DNA of 34,020 nt from Actinomycetota bacterium (GCA_018399435.1 JAGYOJ010000001.1:1-34020), one strand, 5' to 3'. Positions 7,533-15,522 are shown, counted from the stretch's first letter. Notes: generated by a model not told the origin, from the letters alone. Program-made: numbers and translations.

Positions 7533-8833
7533 AATCCAATTAAATATTTAAGATAAATACCTAAATTAGAAATAGTTATTGATATAAGGGTGGCAGGCAC
7601 TGCAATTTTTAACCACCTTTTCCAGCCGATGCTTCTTCCCCTTTTCTCCATAGTAGTATAAGCAACTACATTGGCAGAAGCCCCGATAGGGGTAAAATTG
7701 CCTCCAATATCTGCGCCCAGGGATACAGCCCAAACCATTATTGATAAGGCAGGCACTCCCGCAAACTTTATTATATTCTCAAGCACATAGGCCATGGATA
7801 ATGCAAAAGGCACATTATCTATAATCCCGCTAATAAAGCTTGAGCCCCATACTAGGGTGCTTAAAAGACCTACGTGGTTTCCTCCAAAAACATTTATAAT
7901 CCCTTCTGCAATATTTTCAATAACTCCCGTTGATTCCAGGCCGCCTACTATCATAAATAAGCCAATAAAAAATAAGATTACATCAAAATCAACTTTTCTC
8001 ATTATCCTTTCAGCCTGCTTGCCTAAAAATACTAGCATTACAAAAGCCGGAACCATTGCGGCAAGGGGCACGGTCAAAGGTATATCAAAATATGTTTCTA
8101 TATAACTGTGGGTTATTAAAAAGGCAATAGCAGTGCCAAAAGCAATTAAAGAAATTTTTAGCTGCCGCATGTCTTCTATTGCTTCCTTTGGATCCATTTG
8201 CTCAAGTTCACTAATTGCTATTTCTTCCTGGGGAATCATTGATCTTCTGCTAATAAAATAACAGTAAGACAATGCTGCTGCACCTGCCAGCAGTGAAATA
8301 GGGCCATTATTTATCACAAAATCATTAAAATAAAAACCTAGCCTTAAACCTAAAATAACATTGGGGGGATCGCCAACCAGGGTTGCTGAACCTCCAATAT
8401 TTGCCATTATCACTTCTGTAACCACAAGGGGAACGGGATCTATTTTAAGCATCCTTGCCAGCTCATATGTTAAAGCAGCAAAAAAGAGCATTACTGTAAT
8501 GCTGTCCATAAAAGCTGAAAGGAATCCAGTAAGTATGGGGAAAAATAAAAAGATTCTTCTGGGGGAATATCTTAGTACTTTTGCCGCCTTTAAAGCTAGA
8601 AAATTAAAAAATCCGGAATCTGAGAGAGAACCAATAATTATAAACATGCCAAAAAGAAGGCCAAGTGTTTCCCAGCTAATATAGCTTACAGCTTCCTGAA
8701 TATCAAAAATCCCAAATAGCAGTAAAAGTAGCGCCCCTAAAAATACTACTACTGTCCTGTTTACCCTTTCTGTGGCTATTGCAATATAAGTTAAAGAAAA
8801 GATAACAATGGCCGCAATAGTAGTATTGTCCAA
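7526..8833 (-). CDS. ArsB/NhaD/SLC13-type membrane ion transporter
   Basis: A 435-residue polytopic membrane protein with roughly 11-12 hydrophobic segments, belonging to the ion transporter (IT) superfamily that includes ArsB, NhaD-like antiporters, the P protein and SLC13 carriers. Signatures visible are the repeated hairpin motifs ending SAFMDSITVMLFFAAL and ISGIIDNVPFALSMAY, plus GGSATLVGDPPNVILG and GGNFTPIGASANVVAY, the two pseudo-symmetric substrate-binding loops. The substrate cannot be told: arsenite, Na+/H+, citrate or other anions are all possible. There are no arsenic-resistance genes nearby. It starts with TTG behind GGGAG and converges on glyA with a 7-base overlap. It stands where canonical synteny would place sua5 next to prmC. 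Confidence 0.85.
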   Translation of the reverse strand: MDNTTIAAIVIFSLTYIAIATERVNRTVVVFLGALLLLLFGIFDIQEAVSYISWETLGLLFGMFIIIGSLSDSGFFNFLALKAAKVLRYSPRRIFLFFPILTGFLSAFMDSITVMLFFAALTYELARMLKIDPVPLVVTEVIMANIGGSATLVGDPPNVILGLRLGFYFNDFVINNGPISLLAGAAALSYCYFISRRSMIPQEEIAISELEQMDPKEAIEDMRQLKISLIAFGTAIAFLITHSYIETYFDIPLTVPLAAMVPAFVMLVFLGKQAERIMRKVDFDVILFFIGLFMIVGGLESTGVIENIAEGIINVFGGNHVGLLSTLVWGSSFISGIIDNVPFALSMAYVLENIIKFAGVPALSIMVWAVSLGADIGGNFTPIGASANVVAYTTMEKRGRSIGWKRWLKIAVPATLISITISNLGIYLKYLIGFY

Positions 8834-8907
8834 ATTTACTCCCTAAAATATATTAAAAAAATACTTATAAAAAATTACGATTATTTTAAAAAAAAGTCAA
8901 ATAGTAA

Positions 8908-9783
8908 CTAGCTTTTAATAACCAGTATTCTATCCCTACCGTTATAATCTTTTTCTACTGTTAAATCTATAGAAGAAAGATATTTTCTGGCAAGTTTAGA
9001 TAAATCATTTGATAAGCCCTGGTCTATTTCGAGAATTATATAATAATTTTTTTTAAGGCGGGCCTTTACCTTTTCTAATATCCTATTATATGCTTCGGTG
9101 CCTGTTTTGCCCCCCAGAAGTGCCTGTTTTGGCTCATATTCTTTTATTTCCTTATCCAAATTTTTGTAATCTGCTTCTTTAATGTAAGGGGGGTTTGAGA
9201 TTACAATATCAAACTTTTGAGATTCTTTAGGTATGATATCGCAATGCTTAAAACTGATTTTTTGTAATTGCGCGGCAGATAAAATATTTTCTGCATTTTT
9301 CTTAGCTACCTCTATTGCCTTGCTGCTATTATCCGTTGCTAAAATCTTAAAGTCTAAATCTTTTAGCTCATTTATAATACTTAATGATATGGCTCCGCTT
9401 CCAATTCCTACTTCTAAAATATTGGCCTGGCCCCCTTTAGATAACTCCTTAATCACATCCATTGATTTCTCAACTACAAGTTCAGTTTCGGGCCTGGGTA
9501 TAAGAACATTTCTATCTACATATAATATAATTTTCCTAAAATGCGCTTCATGCAATATATATTGTATAGGAGTATTTTCTATCCTTTTTAAAATATATTG
9601 CTTGAATTTTTTTAATTCTTTTTTTGTGGGGACATAATTATAATTTAGGTAAAGCTGCATTCTTGGCAAACCTAATGCAGAGCCTAGCAGCAGTTCTGAT
9701 GACAGCCTAGCCTGGGAAATCTTTTTTTGTTTAAAATAGTTTATAGACCAATCTAATAAATTTTTAATGGTCCAGGTTTGCAA
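8908..9783 (-). CDS. prmC: Release factor glutamine N5-methyltransferase
   Basis: A 291-residue class I SAM-dependent methyltransferase. It has the PrmC N-terminal helical domain (residues 1-75), the linker with RNVLIPRPETELVVE, motif I EVGIGSGAISLS at about 124-135, and the catalytic NPPY at 197-200. It methylates the glutamine of the GGQ motif of release factors, and the target prfA is directly upstream, 3 bases away. The start codon is TTG at 9783; AGGGG at the end of prfA can act as its ribosome-binding site. Length is typical. Confidence 0.96.
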   Translation of the reverse strand: MQTWTIKNLLDWSINYFKQKKISQARLSSELLLGSALGLPRMQLYLNYNYVPTKKELKKFKQYILKRIENTPIQYILHEAHFRKIILYVDRNVLIPRPETELVVEKSMDVIKELSKGGQANILEVGIGSGAISLSIINELKDLDFKILATDNSSKAIEVAKKNAENILSAAQLQKISFKHCDIIPKESQKFDIVISNPPYIKEADYKNLDKEIKEYEPKQALLGGKTGTEAYNRILEKVKARLKKNYYIILEIDQGLSNDLSKLARKYLSSIDLTVEKDYNGRDRILVIKS

Positions 9784-9786
9784 AAC

Positions 9787-10866
9787 CTATACCCCTAATT
9801 TTTCAATTTTCTTTTCTTCATCTTCAACTTTTAGGGAATCTATTAGCTCTGAAAGGTCCCCCTCTAAAACATCATTAAGTTTATATAAGGTTAAATTAAT
9901 CCTGTGGTCTGTAATTCTTCCCTGGGGATAATTATAAGTCCTGATTCTTTCGCTTCTGTCTCCGCTGCCAATTTGCATTCTCCTATTTTTAGTCTGCTCA
10001 TCCGTCTGCTTTTGTTCTTCAATCTCTTTAATCCTGGTCCTTAAAATCCTAAATGCTTTTTCCTTATTCTGTAGCTGTGACTTTTCATCCTGGCAGCTTA
10101 CTGTAATGCCGGTTGGGACATGGGTAAGCCTTACTGCAGAATCTGTAGTATTTACTGATTGCCCTCCAGGGCCGCTTGACCTAAATACATCTACCCTTAC
10201 ATCCTGCGGCTCGATATTTACTTCTACGTCCTCGGCCTCAGGCAGCACGGCAACAGTTGCCGTAGAGGTATGTATTCTCCCCCCGGATTCGGTAACAGGT
10301 ATTCTCTGGACTCTATGGACTCCAGACTCATACTTCATAATCCCATATACATTCTTGCCTTCAATACTAAAAATTATTTCCTTAAATCCCCCAATGCCCA
10401 AGCTGCTTGAGCTTAATACATCGTGCTTCCAGTCTTTACTGTCTGCAAACTTTGTATACATCCTACATAGGTCCTCTGCAAAAAGGGCTGCTTCATCGCC
10501 ACCAGCCCCAGCCCTTATTTCTATTATTGAATTCTTTTTGTCATTTGGGTCCTTTGGAGTCATAAGAATCTTTAATCTTTTTTCAAGCCTGCTTTTTCCC
10601 TTTTCATTCTTTTCAAGCTCTTCTTCTAAAAATTCCTTCATCTCTTCATCTTCTTCTGAAGAAATCATTTCTTCAGCTTCTTTTATTGAAGTAATCAATT
10701 CCCTGTACTTTTTTGCAGCCTTTACTAAATCCTCTAATTCTGAGGCTAATTTCCCATATTTCTTAATTTTAATTGGATTCTGTGTAACTTCAGAATCAGA
10801 CAATTTCCCCATTACTTTTTTATATTTATCTTCATATATCTTCAATTTTTCTAATAAATTTGCCAT
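9787..10866 (-). CDS. prfA: Peptide chain release factor 1
   Basis: A 359-residue class I release factor. The GGQ motif is at residues 234-236 (in SGPGGQSVNTTDSAVR) and triggers peptidyl-tRNA hydrolysis. The stop-codon recognition tripeptide is PVT at 191-193, which fits the RF1 PxT pattern (UAA/UAG) and not the RF2 SPF pattern. The N-terminal helical domain and the IEIRAGAGGDEAALFA segment of domain 2 are also clear. It starts at an ATG 4 bases after the YqhQ-like gene ends, and prmC follows after 3 bases, so these three genes are almost certainly one transcript. Confidence 0.98.
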   Translation of the reverse strand: MANLLEKLKIYEDKYKKVMGKLSDSEVTQNPIKIKKYGKLASELEDLVKAAKKYRELITSIKEAEEMISSEEDEEMKEFLEEELEKNEKGKSRLEKRLKILMTPKDPNDKKNSIIEIRAGAGGDEAALFAEDLCRMYTKFADSKDWKHDVLSSSSLGIGGFKEIIFSIEGKNVYGIMKYESGVHRVQRIPVTESGGRIHTSTATVAVLPEAEDVEVNIEPQDVRVDVFRSSGPGGQSVNTTDSAVRLTHVPTGITVSCQDEKSQLQNKEKAFRILRTRIKEIEEQKQTDEQTKNRRMQIGSGDRSERIRTYNYPQGRITDHRINLTLYKLNDVLEGDLSELIDSLKVEDEEKKIEKLGV

Positions 10867-10870
10867 ATTA

Positions 10871-11779
10871 TCATCCTGTTTTATCCAAATTATTTTCTTT
10901 TTCTAACTTTTCTTCTGCTTCTAGTACTTCTTTAAAAGATTCTATTGCAACTTCTAATTGTTCTTCATCAGGCTCCCTGGTAGTTAATTTCTGCAGGAGC
11001 AGGCCCGGGTAAAAAATTATGTTTACAATTTTATACTTATTAAATTTCCCTGCAAGTTTTATAAGCTCATAAGAAATCCCCGAAATAACAGGAATTAATA
11101 AAACCCTTGAAACAATACGCCAAAGTAGCGGCGGTTTTCCTAAAAGGGCAAATACAAATATTGCTACAAACATAACTATAAGCAAAAAGCTTGTGCCGCA
11201 TCTAACATGGAGCCTCCCATATTTTTTTACCTTTTCCGGCACTAACTCTTCATTGGACTCATAAGCTTGTATTGTTTTATGTTCTGCCCCATGGTACTGG
11301 AATACCCTTTTTATGTCTTTTATAAAAGAAATTATTATAATATAGCCAAGAAAAAAGCCAAGCCTTACAAGGCCCTCTAAAAGATTGTAAATAAAAGAAT
11401 TTGGAAAATATTCGCTAAAACTCCGGCCAATGAGGGTTGGCAATATAAAAAAAACGCCGACCGCAAATATCACTGCTAAAATAATTGATATTGCCATCTC
11501 TTTTTTAGAAAATTCAATTTCTTCTTCAGTGGCTTCATTCACTGAATAGCTTAAAGCCCTAAACCCTAAGGCCATTGTTTCTATAAGGGTAGCAACCCCC
11601 CTTATGAATATAAATCCTAAAAACCTATGTTTTTCAGATAATGGTTTCAGCTTATAAACTTTAGTTGATATTGTCTTGTCAGGCTTTCTAACTGCCAGGG
11701 ACCAGAAATGCTTGCTTTTCATCATTACGCCCTCAATAACAGCTTGGCCGCCTATTTGGCATTTATTTTTATCATTCAT
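10871..11779 (-). CDS. DUF1385 (YqhQ-like) membrane protein
   Basis: A membrane protein of the DUF1385 family, for which no firm biochemical function is established to my knowledge. The N-terminal IGGQAVIEGVMMKSKHFWSLAVRK stretch is the family hallmark, as is FQYHGAEHKTIQAYE with its conserved His/Glu cluster. Four or five hydrophobic segments are visible, in about residues 80-240. An ATG at 11779 is preferred (302 residues); a GTG at 11788 would add three residues, but its surrounding AGTGA more likely acts as a weak ribosome-binding site. In many Gram-positive bacteria the gene lies between rpmE and prfA/prmC, as here. It ends 4 bases before prfA. Confidence 0.9.
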   Translation of the reverse strand: MNDKNKCQIGGQAVIEGVMMKSKHFWSLAVRKPDKTISTKVYKLKPLSEKHRFLGFIFIRGVATLIETMALGFRALSYSVNEATEEEIEFSKKEMAISIILAVIFAVGVFFILPTLIGRSFSEYFPNSFIYNLLEGLVRLGFFLGYIIIISFIKDIKRVFQYHGAEHKTIQAYESNEELVPEKVKKYGRLHVRCGTSFLLIVMFVAIFVFALLGKPPLLWRIVSRVLLIPVISGISYELIKLAGKFNKYKIVNIIFYPGLLLQKLTTREPDEEQLEVAIESFKEVLEAEEKLEKENNLDKTG

Positions 11780-11830
11780 AAAAATCACTTAATTTCAGAT
11801 AGTTTCATATCTATATTTACAATCTATTCA

Positions 11831-11854
11831 AGGGCTACTTAAAAAAATAGCCCT
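11831..11854. repeat. 7-bp inverted repeat at the end of the small gene after rpmE
   Basis: AGGGCTA (11831-11837) and TAGCCCT (11848-11854) form perfect arms around an A-rich 10-base loop. The hairpin overlaps the stop codon of the small hypothetical gene. There is no T-run after it on either strand, so it does not look like a standard intrinsic terminator. It could stabilise an mRNA 3' end or attenuate read-through into the DUF1385 gene. Confidence 0.4.
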
Positions 11855-12150
11855 GCACTAGAGAATATATGTCTATTTTTACTATTAGGGCTTACCCATT
11901 TATCATATAAAGCATGTATATTGCTAATTACATTGCCATGGATTAATTTCTTAGAAATGCTTTTAAGTGAAAAACTGGCATCCCTATCTTGAGAAACATT
12001 ACCTATTCGAATAATAAACTTTACTAATTTATCAATCCCTTTTCTGCCTGCCGCTTTATTTAACTGCCCTAATCCTATTATTGGATAAAACTTATCAGCC
12101 AAAATAGCCATTTCGGGCCCGCTATAAAGCCTTAATAGTTTTAAATTCAT
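11839..12150 (-). CDS. Small basic hypothetical protein, coupled to rpmE
   Basis: A 103-residue protein that I do not recognise. It is rich in Lys/Arg and Ile/Leu, has no cysteine, no signal peptide and no clear membrane segment. Short stretches such as LYSGPEMAILADKFYP and GLGQLNKAAGRKG look like folded protein rather than low-complexity sequence. Its ATG overlaps the rpmE stop codon in an ATGA arrangement, the same coupling seen at tmk-holB, which argues that it is translated. It is not part of the usual rpmE-DUF1385-prfA order in relatives I know. It may be a lineage-specific gene, a worn remnant of a longer gene, or a non-coding frame; a homologue search would decide. Confidence 0.45.
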   Translation of the reverse strand: MNLKLLRLYSGPEMAILADKFYPIIGLGQLNKAAGRKGIDKLVKFIIRIGNVSQDRDASFSLKSISKKLIHGNVISNIHALYDKWVSPNSKNRHIFSSAGLFF

Positions 12151-12359
12151 TTTTTATTCTTTTTTTTGCCCAGTCGCTTCTTAAATCTTTCTACCCTACC
12201 ACCAGAATCTACTAATTTTTGTTTACCTGTATAAAAAGGATGGCAATTTGAACAAATTTCCACCTTTAAATTTTCCTGTGTGGATTTTGTTTTAAAAGTA
12301 TTGCCACACGAACAAGTAACAGTGCATTCCATATAATCTGGATGTATACCTTTTTTCAT
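12147..12359 (-). CDS. rpmE: 50S ribosomal protein L31 (zinc-binding type)
   Basis: A 70-residue L31 protein beginning MKKGIHPDYMECTVTCSCGN. Cysteines 16, 18, 36 and 39 make the zinc-binding C+ form. The segment CHPFYTGKQKLVDSGGRVERF is the conserved C-terminal half, followed by a lysine-rich tail. The open frame runs 24 codons further upstream, but the homologous start is the ATG at 12359, preceded by AGAGGTG at 12367-12373. It has its own likely promoter after rho, which fits independent control of a ribosomal protein. The stop codon overlaps the start of the next small gene. Confidence 0.97.
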   Translation of the reverse strand: MKKGIHPDYMECTVTCSCGNTFKTKSTQENLKVEICSNCHPFYTGKQKLVDSGGRVERFKKRLGKKKNKK

Positions 12360-12396
12360 CACAAAACACCTCTTTTTATTTATACTCAAGGAAAGA

Positions 12397-12425
12397 ATGA
12401 TACCATAAATGAATATAACAGTAAA
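12397..12425 (-). promoter_or_regulatory. Promoter of rpmE
   Basis: Reading the minus strand, TTTACT (12425-12420) and TATCAT (12402-12397) are separated by 17 bases, and a TGG directly before the -10 adds an extended -10 element. Transcription would start near 12390, leaving a leader of about 30 bases with the rpmE ribosome-binding site in it. Confidence 0.5.
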
Positions 12426-12442
12426 TAACAATTAAAAATTGC

Positions 12443-13828
12443 TTATAGGGCCTTTTTATTGTTCTGGAAACTTGCCTTTAAAGCATTTAAGAAGTCCTTG
12501 TTTGTTTTGGTTTTCTTTGTATAGTCTATTAATTGTTTAATAGCTACTTCAGGTTCCTTTTCATGTATGATTCTTCTGAGTTTCCAAACCAGGCTGGCTT
12601 CTTCTTTATCCATAAGCAATTCTTCTTTTCTGGTACCTGATTTGTTTACGTCAATCGCAGGGAAAATTCTTTTGTCTGCCAAAGACCTGTCAAGTTTTAA
12701 TTCCATATTTCCAGTGCCCTTAAACTCTTCAAATATTACATCATCCATCCTGCTGCCAGTTTCAATAAGCGCTGTAGCCAGTATGGTTAAACTGCCTCCA
12801 TGCTCAATATTTCTAGCCGCTCCAAAGAAACTTTTTGGCGGGAATAGCGCTGTTGAATCAACGCCGCCTGATAGCACTCTGCCGCTTGCAGGAATAGATA
12901 AATTATAAGCCCTGGCAAGCCTTGTTATACTGTCCAATAGGATTAATATGTCATTGCCATGTTCAACTAGCCTTTTTGCCCTTTGCAAAACTAATTCTGA
13001 AACCTGGATATGGTTATCTGAAGGCTGGTCAAAAGTAGAGCTAATTACTTCGCCCCTAACAGACCTTTCCATATCAGTTACCTCTTCAGGCCTTTCATCA
13101 ACCAGCAATACAATAATATGGACTTCCGGATTATTTATTGCCACGCTATTTGCAATCTCTTTTAATATAGTAGTTTTCCCAGCTTTAGGAGGAGAAACTA
13201 TGAGGCCCCTCTGCCCCTTCCCTATAGGGGCTACTAAATCTATTACTCTTGGGGCAATATTTTCCGGTTTTGTCTCCAATCTCAGCCTATCTAATGGATA
13301 GATTGGAGTTAAAGTCTCAAAAGGCGCCCTTTTCCTAATATACTCTGGATCGCCGCCATTAACTTTTTCTATCCTAATCAAAGCATTGTATTTCTCATTA
13401 TCTTTGGGGGGTCTTACCTGCCCGTAAACTTCGTCTCCCTGCCTCAGCCTAAACCTTCTAATCTGGGACTGGGAAACATAAATATCATTTGCGCCCGGGA
13501 GATAACTGTTCACCCTTAAAAATCCATAGCCATCATTTAAAATATCCAGGATTCCTTGCATATTTTTCTCATATACTTCCAGTTCCTTGGTTTTCCCATC
13601 ATTTTTAATAACTTTTTTCTCTACAGCTAAGCCATTTTTCATTTTTTTAGAGCTGCTATCTTCTTCTTTCTTAGAGTCATCCCCGTCATCTGAAACCACT
13701 TCAATTATTTTTTCTATCAATTCACCTTTATTTAGCTTGGAGAAGCCACCAATTTCTAAGTCTTTAGCTATTTCCTTTAGTTCATCTAATTTTTTATCAT
13801 TTAATAATTCTTTATTTATTCCATTCAT
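12443..13828 (-). CDS. rho: Transcription termination factor Rho
   Basis: A 461-residue Rho protein. Residues 10-45 form the Rho N-terminal domain (LDELKEIAKDLEIGGFSKLNKGELIEKI). A short charged linker (46-90) follows, much smaller than the long insertions of high-GC actinobacterial Rho. Then come the cold-shock-like RNA-binding domain (YGFLRVNSYLPGANDIYVS) and the RecA-like motor with Walker A SPPKAGKTT at 212-220, LLVDERPEEVTDM and SGGVDSTALFPPKSFFGAARN. It is a hexameric RNA translocase that ends transcription. It starts at ATG 13828 with GAAAGG upstream and lies downstream of a long leader. Position between the threonine/lysine genes and rpmE is typical of Actinomycetota. Confidence 0.98.
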   Translation of the reverse strand: MNGINKELLNDKKLDELKEIAKDLEIGGFSKLNKGELIEKIIEVVSDDGDDSKKEEDSSSKKMKNGLAVEKKVIKNDGKTKELEVYEKNMQGILDILNDGYGFLRVNSYLPGANDIYVSQSQIRRFRLRQGDEVYGQVRPPKDNEKYNALIRIEKVNGGDPEYIRKRAPFETLTPIYPLDRLRLETKPENIAPRVIDLVAPIGKGQRGLIVSPPKAGKTTILKEIANSVAINNPEVHIIVLLVDERPEEVTDMERSVRGEVISSTFDQPSDNHIQVSELVLQRAKRLVEHGNDILILLDSITRLARAYNLSIPASGRVLSGGVDSTALFPPKSFFGAARNIEHGGSLTILATALIETGSRMDDVIFEEFKGTGNMELKLDRSLADKRIFPAIDVNKSGTRKEELLMDKEEASLVWKLRRIIHEKEPEVAIKQLIDYTKKTKTNKDFLNALKASFQNNKKAL

Positions 13829-14050
13829 TATAATGTATACCTTTCATCTAAAAACGACATAAGTTTTTTCATATATTTGTAAATTTGCATACTTAAGGCC
13901 TCTAAAGCAGCAAAGTAAAAAAAGAGATTAATCAGACTGTAAGGGTACTTGCAATAACCACACTAATTATCACCACTTTTTGAAAAACACATAAAAATAT
14001 GAAGAAAAATCATTGTTATCTTATTTGTATAAATATTTGTATAAATTGTA
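13829..14050 (-). promoter_or_regulatory. Long untranslated leader of rho
   Basis: If transcription starts from the promoter at 14057-14085, the rho mRNA carries about 220 bases of leader. No gene is visible in it. It contains a pyrimidine-rich stretch (CTCTTTTTTTACTTTGCTGC on the minus strand). In other bacteria rho is autoregulated by Rho-dependent termination in its own leader; the length here would allow this, but I see no sequence that proves it. Confidence 0.35.
14023..14046. repeat. Perfect 12-bp tandem repeat before rho
   Basis: ATTTGTATAAAT is present twice head to tail (14023-14034 and 14035-14046). Each unit has palindromic ends (ATTT/AAAT). It lies directly downstream of the predicted rho transcription start, a place where an operator could act. 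It may also be a simple AT-rich duplication. Confidence 0.5.
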
Positions 14051-14056
14051 GTAATG

Positions 14057-14085
14057 ATGATATATGTAAATTGTTAAAAAATCAA
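14057..14085 (-). promoter_or_regulatory. Possible promoter of rho
   Basis: On the minus strand TTGATT (14085-14080) and TATCAT (14062-14057) are 17 bases apart, giving a start near 14050. The -35 element overlaps the T-run of the trpB terminator region. Moderate match; other AT-rich hexamers in the leader are possible alternatives. Confidence 0.4.
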
Positions 14086-14121
14086 GCAATTTCTTGCCAG
14101 GGCAATTTTATTAATTGCCCT
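14076..14121 (-). terminator. Likely terminator after trpB2
   Basis: Perfect 9-bp inverted repeat AGGGCAATT/AATTGCCCT (14099-14107 and 14113-14121) with a 5-base loop, starting about 20 bases after the trpB2 stop. On the minus strand it is followed by a small GCAA-GAAA-TTGC hairpin and then a run of six T. The T-run is not immediately after the main stem, so efficiency is uncertain. Confidence 0.5.
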
Positions 14122-14140
14122 AGCAATTTGTAGAGGTTCC

Positions 14141-15493
14141 CTAGAATTTAGGAAGCTGCTCTAGAGATTCTTTTATCTTCTCATCCGGATATTCATAATC
14201 TTCCAGTTTACCGTCTAGATATTTCTCATAAGAGCCCAAATCAAAATGCCCATGCCCGCTGAAATTAAAGGCAATTACTTTTTCTTCTCCTGTTTCCTTG
14301 CATTTTAAAGCTTCGTCAATAGTTGCCTTAATTGCATGTGCAGTTTCTGGAGCTGGTATTATTCCTTCAGTTTTTGAGAATATTATTGCTGCTTCAAAAA
14401 CTGGATTCTGCAGCAATGCTTCTGCTTCTATTAATTTTTCATTGCAAAGCAGACTTAACTGAGGAGCCATTCCATGATACCTCAAGCCTCCTGAATGTAT
14501 CGGAGCAGGAACAAAATCATGACCCAGAGTATACATCTTGGCAATAGGCGCCATCTTTGCAGTATCACCATAATCATATGCAAATGGGCCTTTGGTAAGA
14601 GTTGGGCAAGCTATAGGTTCTACAGCTAATATCTTGATATCCTTCCCACCAAACTTGTCAGGCATAAATGGGAAAGCAAAACCTGCAAAATTGCTTCCTC
14701 CGCCCACACAGCCTATTAAAACATCAGGATATAAATCTACTTTTTCAAATTGCTTCTTTGTTTCCAATCCTATTACTGTCTGGTGAAGCAAAACATGGTT
14801 TAGTACGCTTCCAAGCGAATAATTTGTATTATCATCCTGAACAGCTTTTTCAACTGCTTCGCTTATAGCCATCCCCAGGCTTCCTGAGCAATTTGGATCT
14901 TTTTCTAATAAAGCTCTTCCTGATTCAGTCCTATCAGAAGGTGAAGCATAAACATCTGCTCCCCATACCCTCATCATTGTTTTCCTGTATGGCTTCTGCT
15001 CATAGCTAATCCTTACCATATAAACTTCCAGGTCCATACCCAGCATATTAGTCGCAAATGCTAAAGCACTGCCCCATTGGCCTGCTCCAGTTTCAGTAGT
15101 CAACTTTTTAATGCCCTGCTTTTTATTATAATAAGCCTGGGCCACTGCAGTATTTGGTTTATGGCTTCCTGGAGGGCTAACACTTTCATTCTTATAGAAA
15201 ATCTTCGCAGGAGTATCTAAATACTCTTCTAGATTCTTTGCCCTCACTAGAGGCGTAGGCCTCCAAATTGAGTAAATCTCCAAAAGCTCCTCTGGTATTT
15301 TAATAAACCTCTCCTGGCTTACCTCCTGCATTATAAGTTCCATCGGGAACATTATAGAAAGATCTTCAGGGGTTAAAGGCTTCCCAGTTTTTGGATGCAG
15401 TGGAGGATCTAATGGCTTTGGAAGATCCGGGTTTATATTATACCACTGTTTGGGTATCTCGCTTTCTGATAATAATATTTTTTTACTAGTCAT
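14141..15493 (-). CDS. trpB2: Tryptophan synthase beta-like enzyme, TrpB2 type
   Basis: A 450-residue PLP protein of the long TrpB2 subfamily. The N-terminal extension with QWYNINPDLPKPLDPPLHP distinguishes it from TrpB1. The PLP lysine is Lys112 in PPGSHKPNTA, followed by ETGAGQWGSALAFA (catalytic Glu) and the phosphate-binding CVGGGSNFAGF. It joins indole and serine to make tryptophan. TrpB2 enzymes often act without a TrpA partner, and no trpA or other trp gene is nearby, so indole salvage is a plausible job. The start is ATG 15493. A tryptophan-type T-box riboswitch with its own promoter lies just upstream, so expression should rise when charged tRNA-Trp is low; this independently supports the tryptophan assignment. 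Confidence 0.94.
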   Translation of the reverse strand: MTSKKILLSESEIPKQWYNINPDLPKPLDPPLHPKTGKPLTPEDLSIMFPMELIMQEVSQERFIKIPEELLEIYSIWRPTPLVRAKNLEEYLDTPAKIFYKNESVSPPGSHKPNTAVAQAYYNKKQGIKKLTTETGAGQWGSALAFATNMLGMDLEVYMVRISYEQKPYRKTMMRVWGADVYASPSDRTESGRALLEKDPNCSGSLGMAISEAVEKAVQDDNTNYSLGSVLNHVLLHQTVIGLETKKQFEKVDLYPDVLIGCVGGGSNFAGFAFPFMPDKFGGKDIKILAVEPIACPTLTKGPFAYDYGDTAKMAPIAKMYTLGHDFVPAPIHSGGLRYHGMAPQLSLLCNEKLIEAEALLQNPVFEAAIIFSKTEGIIPAPETAHAIKATIDEALKCKETGEEKVIAFNFSGHGHFDLGSYEKYLDGKLEDYEYPDEKIKESLEQLPKF

Positions 15494-15522
15494 TTGTTCT
15501 CCTTTCTAAAATTTTCATAAAT

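Noticed and set aside
10106..10906. 266-codon plus-strand open frame opposite prfA
   Set aside because: It is Ser/Phe-rich, fully antisense to a clear release factor gene, and resembles no protein family; its openness follows from the codon use of the opposite strand.
12360..12431. Longer hydrophobic N-terminus for L31
   Set aside because: The open frame continues upstream, but L31 proteins start at MKKGIHP and the extension covers the promoter and ribosome-binding site of rpmE.
12552..13862. Several plus-strand open frames opposite rho (12567-12908, 12948-13301, 13587-13862)
   Set aside because: All are antisense to the well-supported rho gene, have biased composition, and lack ribosome-binding sites or recognisable domains.
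14332..14868. Plus-strand open frames opposite trpB2
   Set aside because: Antisense to a full-length TrpB2 with all catalytic motifs; no independent signals.
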